From assembly GCA_963575745.1 (NCBI GenBank), contig CAUYUJ010004966.1, positions 1-64,000 of the forward strand: a stretch of DNA of 64,000 nt. The letters run 5' to 3'. The notes under the pieces were generated by a model. It was given only the letters and a program-made list of their open reading frames with translations, did no database searches and was not told the DNA's origin. The DNA is from Prorocentrum cordatum (lineage: Eukaryota > Sar > Dinophyceae > Prorocentrales > Prorocentraceae). Positions 28,501 to 38,764 of this stretch are shown here, piece after piece (within the stretch, counting starts at the first letter, position 1; each line of letters begins with the position of its first letter). A program made the translations under genes and the position numbers.

Positions 28501-28544
28501 AGGCATCCAGGGGACCTCTGGCCCTTTTGTGTGCTCTCCTCCTC

Positions 28545-28720
28545 GTGCTCCTCCTTCCTCCTCCTACTCCTTCTCTTCCTCCTCCTCCTTCTCCTCCCCC
28601 TCCTCCTCCTCATCCTATTCATCCTCCTTCTCCCCACTCCCTTCGCCTCCTCTCTCCTCGCACTCCTCCACCCATTCATCCAGCCTCTTCCTTCGCCTCC
28701 TCTCTCCTTCGCACAGTTCA
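28545..28720 (+). repeat. CTC-rich low-complexity tract
   Basis: Degenerate CTCCTC/TTCTCC sequence. No gene is seen between here and satellite B. Confidence 0.85.
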
Positions 28721-28894
28721 GCAGTCACCCTCTTTGCTCCCGCACTACCCTGATCAACTCAACTCGCGTGGGCATCGTTTCTGGATGGGCTGATGGGGCT
28801 ACTTTTTGTTCGCAACCGCAAGCGGACAGCCGCGCGGCGTCGAGGAGTCGCACGAAAACCAAGCCTACAGTGAGCAGGACAGATGCCCACAACT

Positions 28895-31170
28895 GTCGTC
28901 ACTTCCGTTGACTTCTGGGGGGTTAGCAGAGGTACGTCCTACGCGGGTCACCACGAGACCTCGCCGTCCCCTGGCTGCGATTTCGAAACTGGCGCCACTT
29001 TTGTACGCTTCTGGGAGGCCCAGCGGAGGTACGTCCTACGTGGATCACCACGAGACCTCGTTGTCCCTTGGGGGGGTGCGATCTGCGAAACCGTCGCCAC
29101 ATTCGTGGGCTCCTGGGAGGCCCAGCGGAGGTACGCGCTACGCGGATCACCACGAGACCTCGTTGTCCCTTGGGGGGGTGCGATCTGCGAAACCGCACCA
29201 CTTTCGTGGGCTCCGGGGAGGCCCAGCGGAGGTACGTCCTACGCGGATCACCACGAGACCTCGCCGTCCCGGGGGGGGGGCTGCGATTGGCAAGATTGTC
29301 ACCACTTCCGTTGGCTTTGTGGGAGGCCCAGCGGAGGTACGTCCTAAATTGATCACCGCGAGACCTCGCCGTCCCCTGGGGGCTGCGATTTGCGAAACCG
29401 TTGCCACTTTCGTGGGCTTCGGGAGGCCCAGCGGAGGTACGTCCTACGCGGATCTCCACGAGACCTCGCCGTCCTTTGGGGGGTTGCGATCTGAGAATAT
29501 GTCACCGTTTTCGTTGGCTTCTGGGAGGCCCAGCGGAGGTGCGTCCTACGCGGGTCACCACGAGACCTTGCCGTCCCCTGGGGGGCTGCGATCTGCGAAA
29601 CCGTCGTCCGTTTCGTAGGTTTTTGGGAGGCCTAGCGGAGGTACGTCTCACGCGGGTCACCACGAGACCTCGCCGTTCTTTGGGGGGCTGCGATTTGCGA
29701 AAGTGTCGCCACATTCGTTGGCCTCTGGGAGGCCCAGCGGAGGTACGTCCTACGCGGATCACCACGAGACCTCGTTGTCCCTTGGGGGGTTGCGATCTGC
29801 GAAACCACACCACTTCCGTTGGCTTCTGGGAGGCCCAGCGGAGGTACGTCATACGCGGATCACCACGAGACCTCGCCGTCCCTTGGGGGGCTGCGGTGTG
29901 CGAGGCTGTCGCCACATTCGTGGGTTTCTGGGAGGCCCAGCGGAGGTACGTCCTAAATTGATCACCGCGAGACCTCGCCGTCCCCAGGGGGGGTGCGATC
30001 TGCGAAACAGTCGCCGCGTTCATGAGCTTTTGGGAGGCCGGCCCAGCGGAGGTACGTCATACGCGTATCACCGCGAGACCTCGCCGTCCCGGGGGGGGAG
30101 GCTGCGATGCGATGTGTGAAACTGTTCCCTTTTGTCGTACGCTTCTCGGAGGCCACGCGGAGGTACGTCATACGCGGATCACCACGAGACCTCGCCTTCC
30201 CTGGTGGGTTACGATCTGAGAAACTGTCGCCACATTCGTGGGTTTCTGGGAGGCCCAGCGGAGGTACGTCCTAAATTGATCACCGCGAGACCTCGTTGTC
30301 CCCGGGGTGGCTGTGATATTCGTAATGTTTGTCACTTGCGTTGGCTTCTGGGAGGCCCAGCGGAGGTGCGTCCTACGCTGACCACCGCGAAACCTCGCCA
30401 TCCCCTGGGGGGCGGCTATATGCGAAACTCTCCCCACGTATGTGCGCCTTTAGGGGGCCCAGCGAAGGTACGTTCTACGCGGATCACCCCGAAACCTCGC
30501 TGTCCCCTGGGGGGCTGTGATTTGCGAAACTGTCGCCACGTTCGTGGACTTTTGGGAGGCCCAGCGGAGGTACGTCCTACGCGGATCACCACGAGACCTC
30601 GTTGTCCCCGGGGTGGCTGTGATATTCGTAATGTTTGTCACTTGCGTTGGCTTCTGGGAGGCCCAGCGGAGGTGCGTCCTACGCTGACCACCGCGAATCC
30701 TCGCCGTCCCCCACGTATGGGGGGCGGCTATATGCGAAACTCTCCCCACGTACGTGTGCGCCTTTAGGGGGCCCAGCGAAGGTACGTTCTACGCGGGTCA
30801 CCCCGAAACCTCGCTGTCCCCTGGGGGGCTGTGATTTGCAAAACTGTCGCCACGTTCGTGGACTTCTGGGAGGCCCAGCGAAGGTACGTCCTACGCGGAT
30901 CACCACGAGACCTCGCCGTCCCCTGGGGGGGCTGCGGTTTGCGAAATTGTCGTCGCTGTCGTGGGTTTCTGGGAGGCCCAGCGGAGGTACGTCCTACGCG
31001 GGTCACCACGAGACCTCGCCATCCCCTGGGTGGCTGCGATTTGCGAAAGTGTCGCCGCTTTCGTAGGCTGCTGGGAGGCCCCACGGAGGTACGTCCTCCG
31101 CGGATGACCACGGAACCTCGCCGTCCCGTGGGGGTTTGCTATTTGCTTCTGGGAGGGCCAGCGGGGTGAC
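28895..31170 (+). repeat. Satellite B array (about 23 units of ~102 bp)
   Basis: The consensus contains TTCTGGGAGGCCCAGCGGAGG, TACGTCCTACGCGGATCACC, ACGAGACCTCGCCGTCCC and GGGGGCTGCGATTTGCGAAA. Units start near 28911, 29011, 29111, 29211, 29313, 29418, 29518, 29620, 29722, 29822, 29925, 30027, 30140, 30241, 30342, 30444, 30548, 30650, 30762, 30862, 30965, 31066 and 31145 (partial). A 306-bp three-unit block is duplicated (30295 and 30601). The units stay open in several frames, which creates spurious proteins. Confidence 0.95.
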
Positions 31171-32252
31171 GCGGCGTGTGCGAGCGCCGCGCAGCGAATA
31201 GCGCATGGCGTTGTCCGTTGCCCATTCCGCATCCTTTTTTTCAGCTGCCTGTTGCTTGTAATGCGTGCGGGCACATGCTACGTTTAGCGCAAGGCGCTGT
31301 ACTGTCATAGCGCGCAGAGCGCTGTCCTGCAACGCGAACACAGCGCGAGGCGCTGCTACTCCCACGAAGTATGTCTCCAACCGCCCCTCTTCCACATGTC
31401 TCCACGCCCCTCGTGGTCGCTTTCCTGCCCACGACCGGACTCTTAAGAAGAACGCCGCATATGTGAAACATTTGACTCTGATCCGACGTTCTTTGGCGAA
31501 GCGTTCAAGGGCATCGTGGATCATCAAATGATTGTTTTTGTATTGGGCGGTCCGATGTATACTCGCCACATGCTTAAAACGGTTGGGCACGTCCCCGGTT
31601 CTGGGTTGAGTAGTTGATGAGTGTTTGCACGTTCGCCAAAAACCCGCCTGTAGGAGGACATGCCCGACCTAACCCAAACGTTTGTGCCCTTGTGTTCCCG
31701 CCTTCGCCTCTGCGAACGCAGCCGCTGATAAGCTATGCCCGCGCGCGTGTAGGCCTCGTGCGCGTTGGCACATCATAGTGGACGATTGAAACACGCGCAA
31801 ATGTTTGATGTTGTGCGGCCTCTTGCGTGCAAGGCGCATATCATCACTGTCGCCGCCAGCAGAACCACAGTCTTCGTCGTTGCCACAAGTTGTCGGTGAC
31901 ACCGCCGTTGCAACCACAATTGATACAAAGTAATCACGCGCGTACCATACGCATCGTGGCCGTCATTGCCATCATGTTCATAATCATCATGAACATACTA
32001 AGATAAATAGTAACATGTATGAGAAGGGTTGGGCGGGGTTAGGTACAATCGCCGCGCATCAAGGACTGTCCCGACGTTCGGTCCGTACTGCATACCTTTT
32101 ACGTTTATGGACTTTCACCTCCATATCCGCCCAGGGATGGCTCGTCTCCTCGCACCCTCCCTCTGCATCTACAGAGAAAGTTTGATTTCCTTCGTGAACA
32201 TTCGGGTTGCGCACGGACAGCACCCCCAGGTAGACCCGGCTGGCCTGGACAG
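31171..32252. other. Unassigned stretch with a MITE D remnant
   Basis: At 31633-31671, CGCCTGTAGGAGGACATGCCCGACC matches one end of MITE family D. The remainder shows no gene or repeat that I can name. Confidence 0.5.
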
Positions 32253-32420
32253 GCCCCTCGAGTAGCCCAGGGCGGTTTGAACATTCAACTTTGGGGCGCG
32301 ACGCGCCCCAGGGGCGTTGCCAGAGGCGGCGCCAAGATCTTGAGACTGCCCCAAGCTACTCGGGGGGATTTGTTGGGGCCAGCAGGGACCACCTGGAGGG
32401 GCTGCCCTTGGGCAGCCCGA
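32253..32420. repeat. Foldback sequence
   Basis: CCCTCGAGTAGCCCAGGGCGG (32254) is inversely repeated as GACTGCCCCAAGCTACTCGGGG (32345-32367), with a GGGGCGCGACGCGCCCC palindrome inside. A perfect 8-bp hairpin, GGGCTGCC...GGCAGCCC, follows at 32399-32418. Confidence 0.65.
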
Positions 32421-32789
32421 GTCCTAGACGGACATGCTGACTCTCCGCGGTTGGCCTGGAGGCAGGACTCTAGGCTTCCCTGCTGAGGTCCAGGTGGATG
32501 GGGTCGGAGGGTCGCGCCGCATGGCCGATGCATAATTGACGCTTCTCGATGTGAAGCGGGATTGTCCCCATGCCGATGGCGCCGATACACCAGCGATGCG
32601 GCGCGGGCCTCGGTCCCCATCTGCCTGGACCCCAATGGGGAGGCCTCTGAGTCGGGCGCTGCTAGAAGTGCTCCTGGCCCAAGGCGCGCCCGGGATTTCC
32701 ATGGAGGCCCCCACGGCCTCCAGGGCACCCCTCACGAGGCCCAGGGGGCCCCGTGGGGCGCCGAAGCGGGGCGACGCGCCAGGGGGCCC

Positions 32790-33020
32790 CTCCTGGCAGC
32801 CTCCGGCTGAGGACGCGTTGGCGTGGTGGTCTCGCTGCCTCCCGCCGCGCGCGCTGGCGCGCAGCCGCGGCGGCACCGTGGCGGCTCGGCGCCGGCTGGC
32901 CCTGCGCCGCGCCTCGCTGCGGCTGTGGGCCGCCGCGTCGCGGGCGGCGCTGCGCGCCGAGCGCGGCGCGCTGGCGGGGCGGCTGGAGGCCGCGGAGGCC
33001 GCGGCGGAGCCCCGAGGGGG
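32790..33020 (+). CDS. Candidate GC-rich coding exon (Ala/Arg coiled coil)
   Basis: Following CCCCTCCTGGCAG, one plus-strand frame reads Ala/Arg/Glu-rich sequence such as RRRLALRRASLRLW and ALRAERGALAGRLEAAEA, typical of a coiled coil. The composition differs sharply from the flanks and resembles the candidate exons at 44532, 47161 and 62485. A strong GC bias could produce this by chance, and no homologue is recognised. Confidence 0.3.
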
Positions 33021-33294
33021 AACATCTGCACCTCCCGCATGGGGCTCCGAGTGCCCAGGGATCCGATGCTCCAAACAAGTTGGGGCGGGCGGTTTGGAGC
33101 CGTTGAGGGCCTCTGGGAGCCCTCGCCGGGCCTCGGGAGCGTCAGCAAGCGGCTCAGGAGGATAGAAAACGGTATTGGAGAAAGGGTCGAGACTTCTGGG
33201 GGTCGACGTTCTGAACGAAACATGACCTCCCGCATGGGGTTCCGAATAGATGGGCTGGGATACCTGGTATCAGCGCTGGTACTTCCGCTGTCGA
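33021..33294. other. Unassigned stretch
   Basis: CTCCCGCATGGGG followed by TCCGA occurs twice (near 33036 and 33228), hinting at a ~190-bp duplication. Nothing else is seen. Confidence 0.4.
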
Positions 33295-33390
33295 TCACCG
33301 GCTTAAGCTGGGTCAGTCTGGCTCAATCCGATTTCAGCCCGCTTGCTTCGGCCCATTCCAGTTTAAGCCCGCTTAATCCACATGGGGTTT
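33295..33390 (+). repeat. Short degenerate repeat GGCTTAAGC/GCTTAATCC
   Basis: Units of 10-12 bp with TTAAGCCCG and CTCAATCCG, related to the run at 11838-11935. Confidence 0.65.
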
Positions 33391-34049
33391 GGAGACTCTA
33401 AATGAGGGTGGGGCAAAGGCGAGAGATAGCGAGCGTTTGTCCGCGGCCGTTTGTGCTCAAGCGGCCGGCCGCCAACATATGACTGCGCCTCATCGCGAGA
33501 CACACTACTTGCCACTGGTACCGAACACATCTTCGCTTGACATGGCCCGTCGCTCCTGCGACGATGTCCTACTTCTGGGGCTATCGCTACTACGGTACAG
33601 CAGAGTATGATATGGGCTTCGCGTTAGACGAAACTTCTGGTTGGACCTCCCAACTTCAAACTTGGTAGCGGAACTTGCCTATGGTGGTCAGCTCTAGCTC
33701 TACTCCTCACCATCCACGGCACTATCTGGTGGACTACTGACATTGTGGAACGTCAGGGTGCAGTGGGTTTGCGCGGAGAACTGTACATATCTACGCACAA
33801 CCGCAAGGACACTTGCAGCGCTACCTCCGTTCTCGCGGATGCCTCTTACATGAGTCCCACGTCCCTGCTCTACTACACTCCTGAAATCCACCCTCCTACG
33901 AAAGTGGGTTGTTTGATGATACAGCGCATGGTAACGTGCGATATGACATTGTACCGCCTCCACCCCCGCGCAGGCTAACTACAACACATCGCAAACCCCA
34001 GCCACGAACATCCGACCACGACCTAAGGGGCCATTGGATGGTATAACCA
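33391..34049. other. Unassigned stretch upstream of the copia-like relic
   Basis: No LTR or gene is recognised. It could include the 5' end of the copia-like element. Confidence 0.4.
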
Positions 34050-34052
34050 TAT

Positions 34053-35766
34053 TTGGCCTTTTGTGGGTCGCTATCGAGCGCGCTGTGTGGCACGTGCAGC
34101 GTGGCGGAGACGGCGCGCGCACAACCGGCCCCCACTGGGACCCTGCCGGCAATGTACCTTTTCCGCGAATGCGCTCGCGAGGCGCACGCCTGGATCAACG
34201 TGGCCACAGGCACCATGACCCCATCCCAAAAGGCCGCAGCACAGCGTGTTCTGGGAGGGCTCGCGAGGACCATAGCCATGATAATACCTTCTGGAATCAT
34301 CAACTTTGGCGTGTCGCCACATTGACGGCGCCACCTACATCATGTTCACCTTCAGCACTAAGTTCGAAACTCTAGAGGATGAGCGCCAAATGAATTCAGG
34401 AACGGCTCTCATCGACGTTCGCGTCCATGCGGGAGAGCGGATCGACCAGACGTTGCTGCGCTTTGAGATAGCGCGTTTCGAGGCCGAGACCGCGGATTTC
34501 AATATCCCTTATTTCGGTATCCTAACAGTCATCCTGTTCAGGGCTCTGGGGGTGGGTGCGTCGCGCGCACAACAACTACTACAGCCACTCAACCACCAAA
34601 TGCCAAGGACCCAGCAACAGTTTGACTTTTTACTCGAACGCACGAGGTCTTATGCTCACACTGCTGAGCGAAACCCTGGCAACATCGGTGGTCTATTTAG
34701 CCGCGGTCATCGTGCCGAAACCTTTCGCACTGATACTAATGCAGGGCAACCTGCCACCAACGTCTGGAACGATGATCCACAACCAACGGAAGCAGCCATC
34801 TTGTTAGCTCAACATGGAGGCGACTCCTGGGCTCGATGCCAGGGGCCGTCGGCAACGGCGGCCCCTGCCCAAGCCACTGCCCTTGCAGGCTCGGCGGGGC
34901 AACCCGCCGAGTCTGCATTTGACTTTGGTACCGACGCCGATACTTCATCAGATGAAGAGGCTGTCGCTCTAGATTATTCCGACATGCCTACGTATCTCGC
35001 AGAAGAGCAGCAGGCGCAGTGGTTGTTTGTAGGATACCAGAAACACAAGCGCCGCTGGAGACGCTTTATGCAGAAACCAGTTCGCAAGGTACGACGTACT
35101 ATCCGACGGGCGTTCAGAGCAAAGGGGAAGGGTAGAGGCAATAATAAAGGCAAACGACGGCGACCACATGACAGAGGTATGTTGGCATTCTTGGTATCCC
35201 TTACTGGACCACAATACGAAGACATGTGTCCTGGGGACAGGTAGAGGCCGCATGCGCACCTCAGGAAAGGGCAAGGGTCGCCGGGGCAACCCGAAAGATG
35301 CCAATGGAAAACCATGGAACGTGATATCTGCCATAGCACACAACATTTCCGTCGCGAGCGCCCTCAAGGCGATGGGAGAGGCAGGGGTCCATCGATGCAT
35401 TTGGCTCAAGCCAATTCGGAAATCCAGTATGTCGATTGGTGGGCGGTGTTAGCCAAACCCGAAGACACCCCCATTGCCACTGCCCACCTCATGGCCGCCG
35501 GGCATCTTAGCGCCAGCGTGTCCCTCGAGAGATGTGCCGACGAGCTCTTCGAGGAGATCTACGTTGGCCACGACGGCGCCAACTTGGCGGTCTGGATGGG
35601 CACTCCCATCGCGGGGCAACCTGGCAATATTGGATGCGTTGAGGATTTCCGCGTGCCCGCCGATTCGGACCGCGAGATGTCGGGGGCACCTGCGGACTCC
35701 GATGCTACGATAACCAGCGACAGAGGAGGGGCAGCGATGGATGCTCCAGCCGCAGGTCATTGGTAA
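34053..35766 (+). pseudogene. Ty1/copia-like Gag, decayed
   Basis: Three plus-strand frames join into one Gag-like protein. 34053-34325 carries MTPSQKAAAQRVLGGLARTIA. 34306-35244 carries FETLEDERQMNSGTALIDVR, a Gag core around MPRTQQQFDFLLERTRS, then RRWRRFMQKPVRKVRRTIRR and a Lys/Gly/Arg-rich tail. 35314-35766 continues past a zinc knuckle. These segments match, from memory of the family, copia-type Gag proteins that are abundant in symbiodinialean dinoflagellates. The CX2CX4HX4C knuckle at 35320-35361 has spacing intact, but the first and last Cys are Arg (CGT, CGC), so it cannot bind zinc normally. At least two frameshifts and a stop near 35244 break it. I find no protease, integrase or RT downstream. 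Gag would form the particle that packages element RNA. Confidence 0.65.
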
Positions 35767-35999
35767 TCCTATATACGGAGAACCATGCGACGACGACCCC
35801 TCGCGGGGGAACCCGCGCGACGCTGGCGACCTCTCCGAGCGTATCCAATATGGACTTGGACATGGCGAAGGCTCTCACTTCGCGTTCGTAGTACACGACC
35901 GGTCTACGAACCGCCCAGTTTGGAGGCGGGTGCATCGTAAAGATGACGTGGGCGAATGGGGAGCTGAGAGTCACCGCCCGCAGCGTCGTGGTCGGAGTC

Positions 36000-36260
36000 A
36001 TTCCGGCGGGCGCTCATGCGCCCGTTCTAATGGCGCACATCGCCCCGCGTCTTCCTGACACGAGGGCCCCGAGCACTCCACCTAGAAGGGGGCGCCTGTG
36101 GGGGCGCCCGCCTCAGGGCGGGGGTCGGCCAGGCGAGCCCGAAGGGCCGGGCCTGCAGCGTCTCGTCAGCCGCGAAGATCACGGGCGGGCTCGCCCATAT
36201 ACTTCAGCAGCAACCATGCAGCACTGGCTCGGCGAAGGTTGGGCCGAGCACGACGGCCTC
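36000..36260 (+). other. Hairpin-dense unassigned stretch
   Basis: Stems include CGGGCGC-TCAT-GCGCCCG (36007-36024), GGGCG-GGCT-CGCCC (36183-36196) and GCTCGGC...GCCGAGC (about 36227-36249). The stretch 35767-36567 has overlapping short frames but no recognised domain. Confidence 0.5.
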
Positions 36261-36567
36261 CACTGGTGCTCACTCCGCAATGTTACGCGGGGCGTCGATG
36301 GCAAGATCGCCCGTGCCAACAGAGGTTGTGGCATTGAGTCGGCCCCTGCGCTTGCAAAAAAGGGGCACAGAAAGGGTCGGTGTTGAGGATCGAGAAGAAT
36401 GCCGGCGCCAGGCCTGCAGCTGTGAACATTTTTGCGGGCCACAGACCAGACTGTCCGATGGGGCGCCCATCGAGGATCCCCAACTTTGAGAAGACACCGT
36501 GGGTCTGGTCTCATGGAGATGGTCTGGGTCGCAAGGTTGATCGACCAACCACTCTCCTAGACTATGC

Positions 36568-37113
36568 TTGACCAAAGCTGATTACTTGCCGATCGCCGAA
36601 GACGAGGCAAAGCTCATTGAGCGAAGTTGGAAGAACCTCGACAAAAATCACCGCCAGAAGCGATGCAATCGAGGATATCATGAAATGACGGCTGAGGCAT
36701 CACCTGCGGGGCAACCCGCTTCCTCTTCTCACGAAGGCGCGCTTAAAGGCGATAAGACGGATGACGACCCTGTCCAAGTTACGGCAGTTGGCCCGAATGC
36801 CCTTGCCCATGGTCCAGAATGCGAATACATTTGCGCAGCGGACAGCAGCGAGTCACCCACTGCTGATTTGGTCTCGGAGGACATGGACTTGGCGCCTGGC
36901 ACAATGGCGTCGTACCAGTCCAGAGAAGCTGGATGGTTGGGCACCGAACTATTGTGCAAGCTGGACGATGGACACTATAAGTTGGACATTAAAAGCAAGG
37001 CCAAGATCAAGAACGCGCCTTTACAGGTCAGACAGGAGTCCTACCCCAGAGAGATCTCCATCAAGAGATGCGAGGGGGCCGGCGGCGTCTTCAAATGCGG
37101 GGGCGCGATGTGA
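36568..37113 (+). CDS. Unrecognised ORF with a Tudor/SH3-like segment
   Basis: A 181-codon frame. Residues about 116-150 (YQSREAGWLGTELL, then DDGHYKLDIKSKA) have the Y-x-S...GW...DGxYxLDxK pattern of small beta-barrel segments that recur in dinoflagellate proteins. The rest is polar, with one A-G-Q-P-A hairpin codon run at residues 47-51. It lies downstream of the copia-like Gag in the same orientation and may belong to the same decayed element or to a captured host sequence. The frame has no introns visible, and no function is assigned. Confidence 0.35.
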   Translation: MTKADYLPIAEDEAKLIERSWKNLDKNHRQKRCNRGYHEMTAEASPAGQPASSSHEGALKGDKTDDDPVQVTAVGPNALAHGPECEYICAADSSESPTADLVSEDMDLAPGTMASYQSREAGWLGTELLCKLDDGHYKLDIKSKAKIKNAPLQVRQESYPREISIKRCEGAGGVFKCGGAM

Positions 37114-37143
37114 GAAAGGACGCCGAACTATCTTCATCGCCAA

Positions 37144-38301
37144 GTGCGCCAGGGTCACCAATTCCAGCATCACCCAGACAAAGGAAGAGGACCGGCCCAG
37201 CAGGGGCCGACCCTGGAAGCAACAAGTCACGCAGGTCAGCAGGGAAACCTGCTTACAGACAGCACTCCAGGGGGCCTGCAGTGGCAGCAGCATCAGCGTT
37301 CCCAGGCAGCAGCACCCCCGCGCCGCAGGATCCTGTATACATGCGCGGCCCTACTACTGGCAGGCTCTACAGGGGAGCTGGCTGGGTGCCATCATTGGAA
37401 GGCGCAACCAGGGGGCCTTCCTCGCAGCGAGATGAGGGTGACTACATCAAAAGCACAAGGAGCTGCTCCGAAGACCACTGGATGCCAGTTCTACGACGTC
37501 CGCGAAAGGAAGAAATCATATGAGTGTGCGAGCTCATCTGCAGCGCCAGCTGCGGCAGTGACCCTGGCGGGGGCACCCGCTGAACTATCTGCGTCTGCGG
37601 GGCAATCTGCTGCCACCTTTGAATTGGCAGAGGGAAGCAGGCGAATCTGGGTAACCTTGGGAGCCCTGCGTCAGATGAAGGTCAACCCAGCCTGCAGGCC
37701 CTTTGCCGCTGACGGCTCTGACCGATGCAGGGCGGTACGTTGCAATGTAGAACGCACCGCCGCACGCGCTGATGACGACGCTCTTGGCCGCCAGCGCATC
37801 CGCGACATCTTGCGGAAAGAGCTTGCCCTTCGCTTCAACTCCGAGAGGGAATACTTAGCGCAGATACTGCGCCAGGAGCATATCAGCGCGAAGCTCCCGA
37901 ACGAGCACGGCGAGTGTTGCTGCTCGGAGCGGCTCGCTACAGCCGCTCGGCGCAAGCCATTTCACCGCGACGGGCTCTCTGACTGGTTTATCAGCTGTGT
38001 CACCTCGTTTGACGCGTTCGACGGCTGGGTGGGCCTCCGAGACCAGCTGGAAACTTGGCCGCTGGAGAACCACGAGCATTGGCACATTCATCGCCCAGGC
38101 GTCGCCAAGAAATGCTCCCGAGGCCGGCGCTGGGCATATCAAGCACTGGCTGTGCTCAACCTCTGCGGGATGTTCGACGACAACTCCTGCGTGCAGCAGC
38201 AATCAAGGCATCAGATGCCCAGGATCTTCGTCCTCACAGGTAACAGACCTGAGCGAACCAGGAGCGCCATGCTGTTTCATCCACGGTACGCAAGTGGATA
38301 A
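37144..38301 (+). CDS. Unrecognised long ORF (385 codons)
   Basis: An open frame without a recognised family. The middle has Ala-rich sequence with two hairpin-encoded motifs (AGAPA, AGQSA). The second half looks more protein-like, with regular mixtures of charged and hydrophobic residues (for example RIRDILRKELALRFNSERE and WPLENHEHWHIHRPG) and Cys pairs (GECCCSE). Codon use looks less biased toward GC-only than the microsatellite frames. It overlaps the previous ORF only by position, in another frame. It may be part of the copia-like element or a host gene, and the first Met is not supported by any signal. Confidence 0.3.
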   Translation: MRQGHQFQHHPDKGRGPAQQGPTLEATSHAGQQGNLLTDSTPGGLQWQQHQRSQAAAPPRRRILYTCAALLLAGSTGELAGCHHWKAQPGGLPRSEMRVTTSKAQGAAPKTTGCQFYDVRERKKSYECASSSAAPAAAVTLAGAPAELSASAGQSAATFELAEGSRRIWVTLGALRQMKVNPACRPFAADGSDRCRAVRCNVERTAARADDDALGRQRIRDILRKELALRFNSEREYLAQILRQEHISAKLPNEHGECCCSERLATAARRKPFHRDGLSDWFISCVTSFDAFDGWVGLRDQLETWPLENHEHWHIHRPGVAKKCSRGRRWAYQALAVLNLCGMFDDNSCVQQQSRHQMPRIFVLTGNRPERTRSAMLFHPRYASG

Positions 38302-38372
38302 ACGTCCCGAACATATTACACGTTGGTCTGTCTTGTCGCAGTGAGGGCAATTCCAAAGGGACAGGCAGGCAT

Positions 38373-38756
38373 ATGGTTCTCGGATGCCCATGCTTACCTG
38401 GGGATGGGTGGATTCAACCAGGCCTGCGGATGGAATTCGAAGTTTTGATCGCGGTGCGCGTCAAGGACCTACTTCGCGACAACATCCTGGTCCGGCGGTC
38501 TGTCGACGACATCACCATGACGTCCGGTATCCAAGGTCGGATTCCGCCGAGCCACATTGTTCAACTTATCGGCATCAAGCCTAACAGTGTTCAACGCAAA
38601 TATGATCGAATTGGGCAGGTTTGGGTCCACGAGCTGCATCTCGAAGACAACGAGCGGGGTAACCTGCACGGTTCCACTCCCGTGCCAAGGGAATGCTATG
38701 AGTATCCATGCGATGCTTCAACATTGACAGGATGGCGCCGCGCACATGCGTTTTAA
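38373..38756 (+). CDS. Unrecognised short ORF (127 codons)
   Basis: Moderate-complexity protein-like sequence (MEFEVLIAVRVKDLLRDN, RKYDRIGQVWVHELHLEDN) with no recognised domain. It is the last open frame before composite repeat family C and on the same strand as 37144-38301, from which a 71-bp gap separates it. A frameshifted continuation of that frame is possible. Confidence 0.3.
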   Translation: MVLGCPCLPGDGWIQPGLRMEFEVLIAVRVKDLLRDNILVRRSVDDITMTSGIQGRIPPSHIVQLIGIKPNSVQRKYDRIGQVWVHELHLEDNERGNLHGSTPVPRECYEYPCDASTLTGWRRAHAF

Positions 38757-38764
38757 AACTTTGA

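Larger units (their letters stand above)
34741..37610 (+). other. Cluster of short hairpins with GCAA or GCAA-like loops
   Basis: At least six places have a GC-rich stem closed by GCAA: GCAGG-GCAA-CCTGC (34741-34754), TCGGCGGG-GCAA-CCCGCCGA (34891-34910), CGGG-GCAA-CCCG (35282-35293), GCGGG-GCAA-CCTGG (from 35611, weak), GCGGG-GCAA-CCCGC (36706-36719) and GCGGG-GCAA-TCTGC (37597-37610). Variants are CGCGGG-GGAA-CCCGCG (35802-35817) and GCGGG-GGCA-CCCGC (37567-37580). Stem bases change in compensating pairs (A-T for G-C) between copies. Several lie in open frames and are read as A-G-Q-P-A. Confidence 0.6.

Noticed and set aside
28806-31066. Several 100-270-codon frames in both strands of satellite B
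   Set aside because: The frames simply follow the ~102-bp unit, which happens to lack stops. Repeated GGPAEVRPTR-like peptides are the repeat itself, not a gene.
36008-36220. Copia protease, integrase or RT downstream of the Gag relic
   Set aside because: I looked for DSG/DTG-type protease, zinc HHCC, DDE and YxDD motifs in all plus frames up to 38.8 kb and found none.
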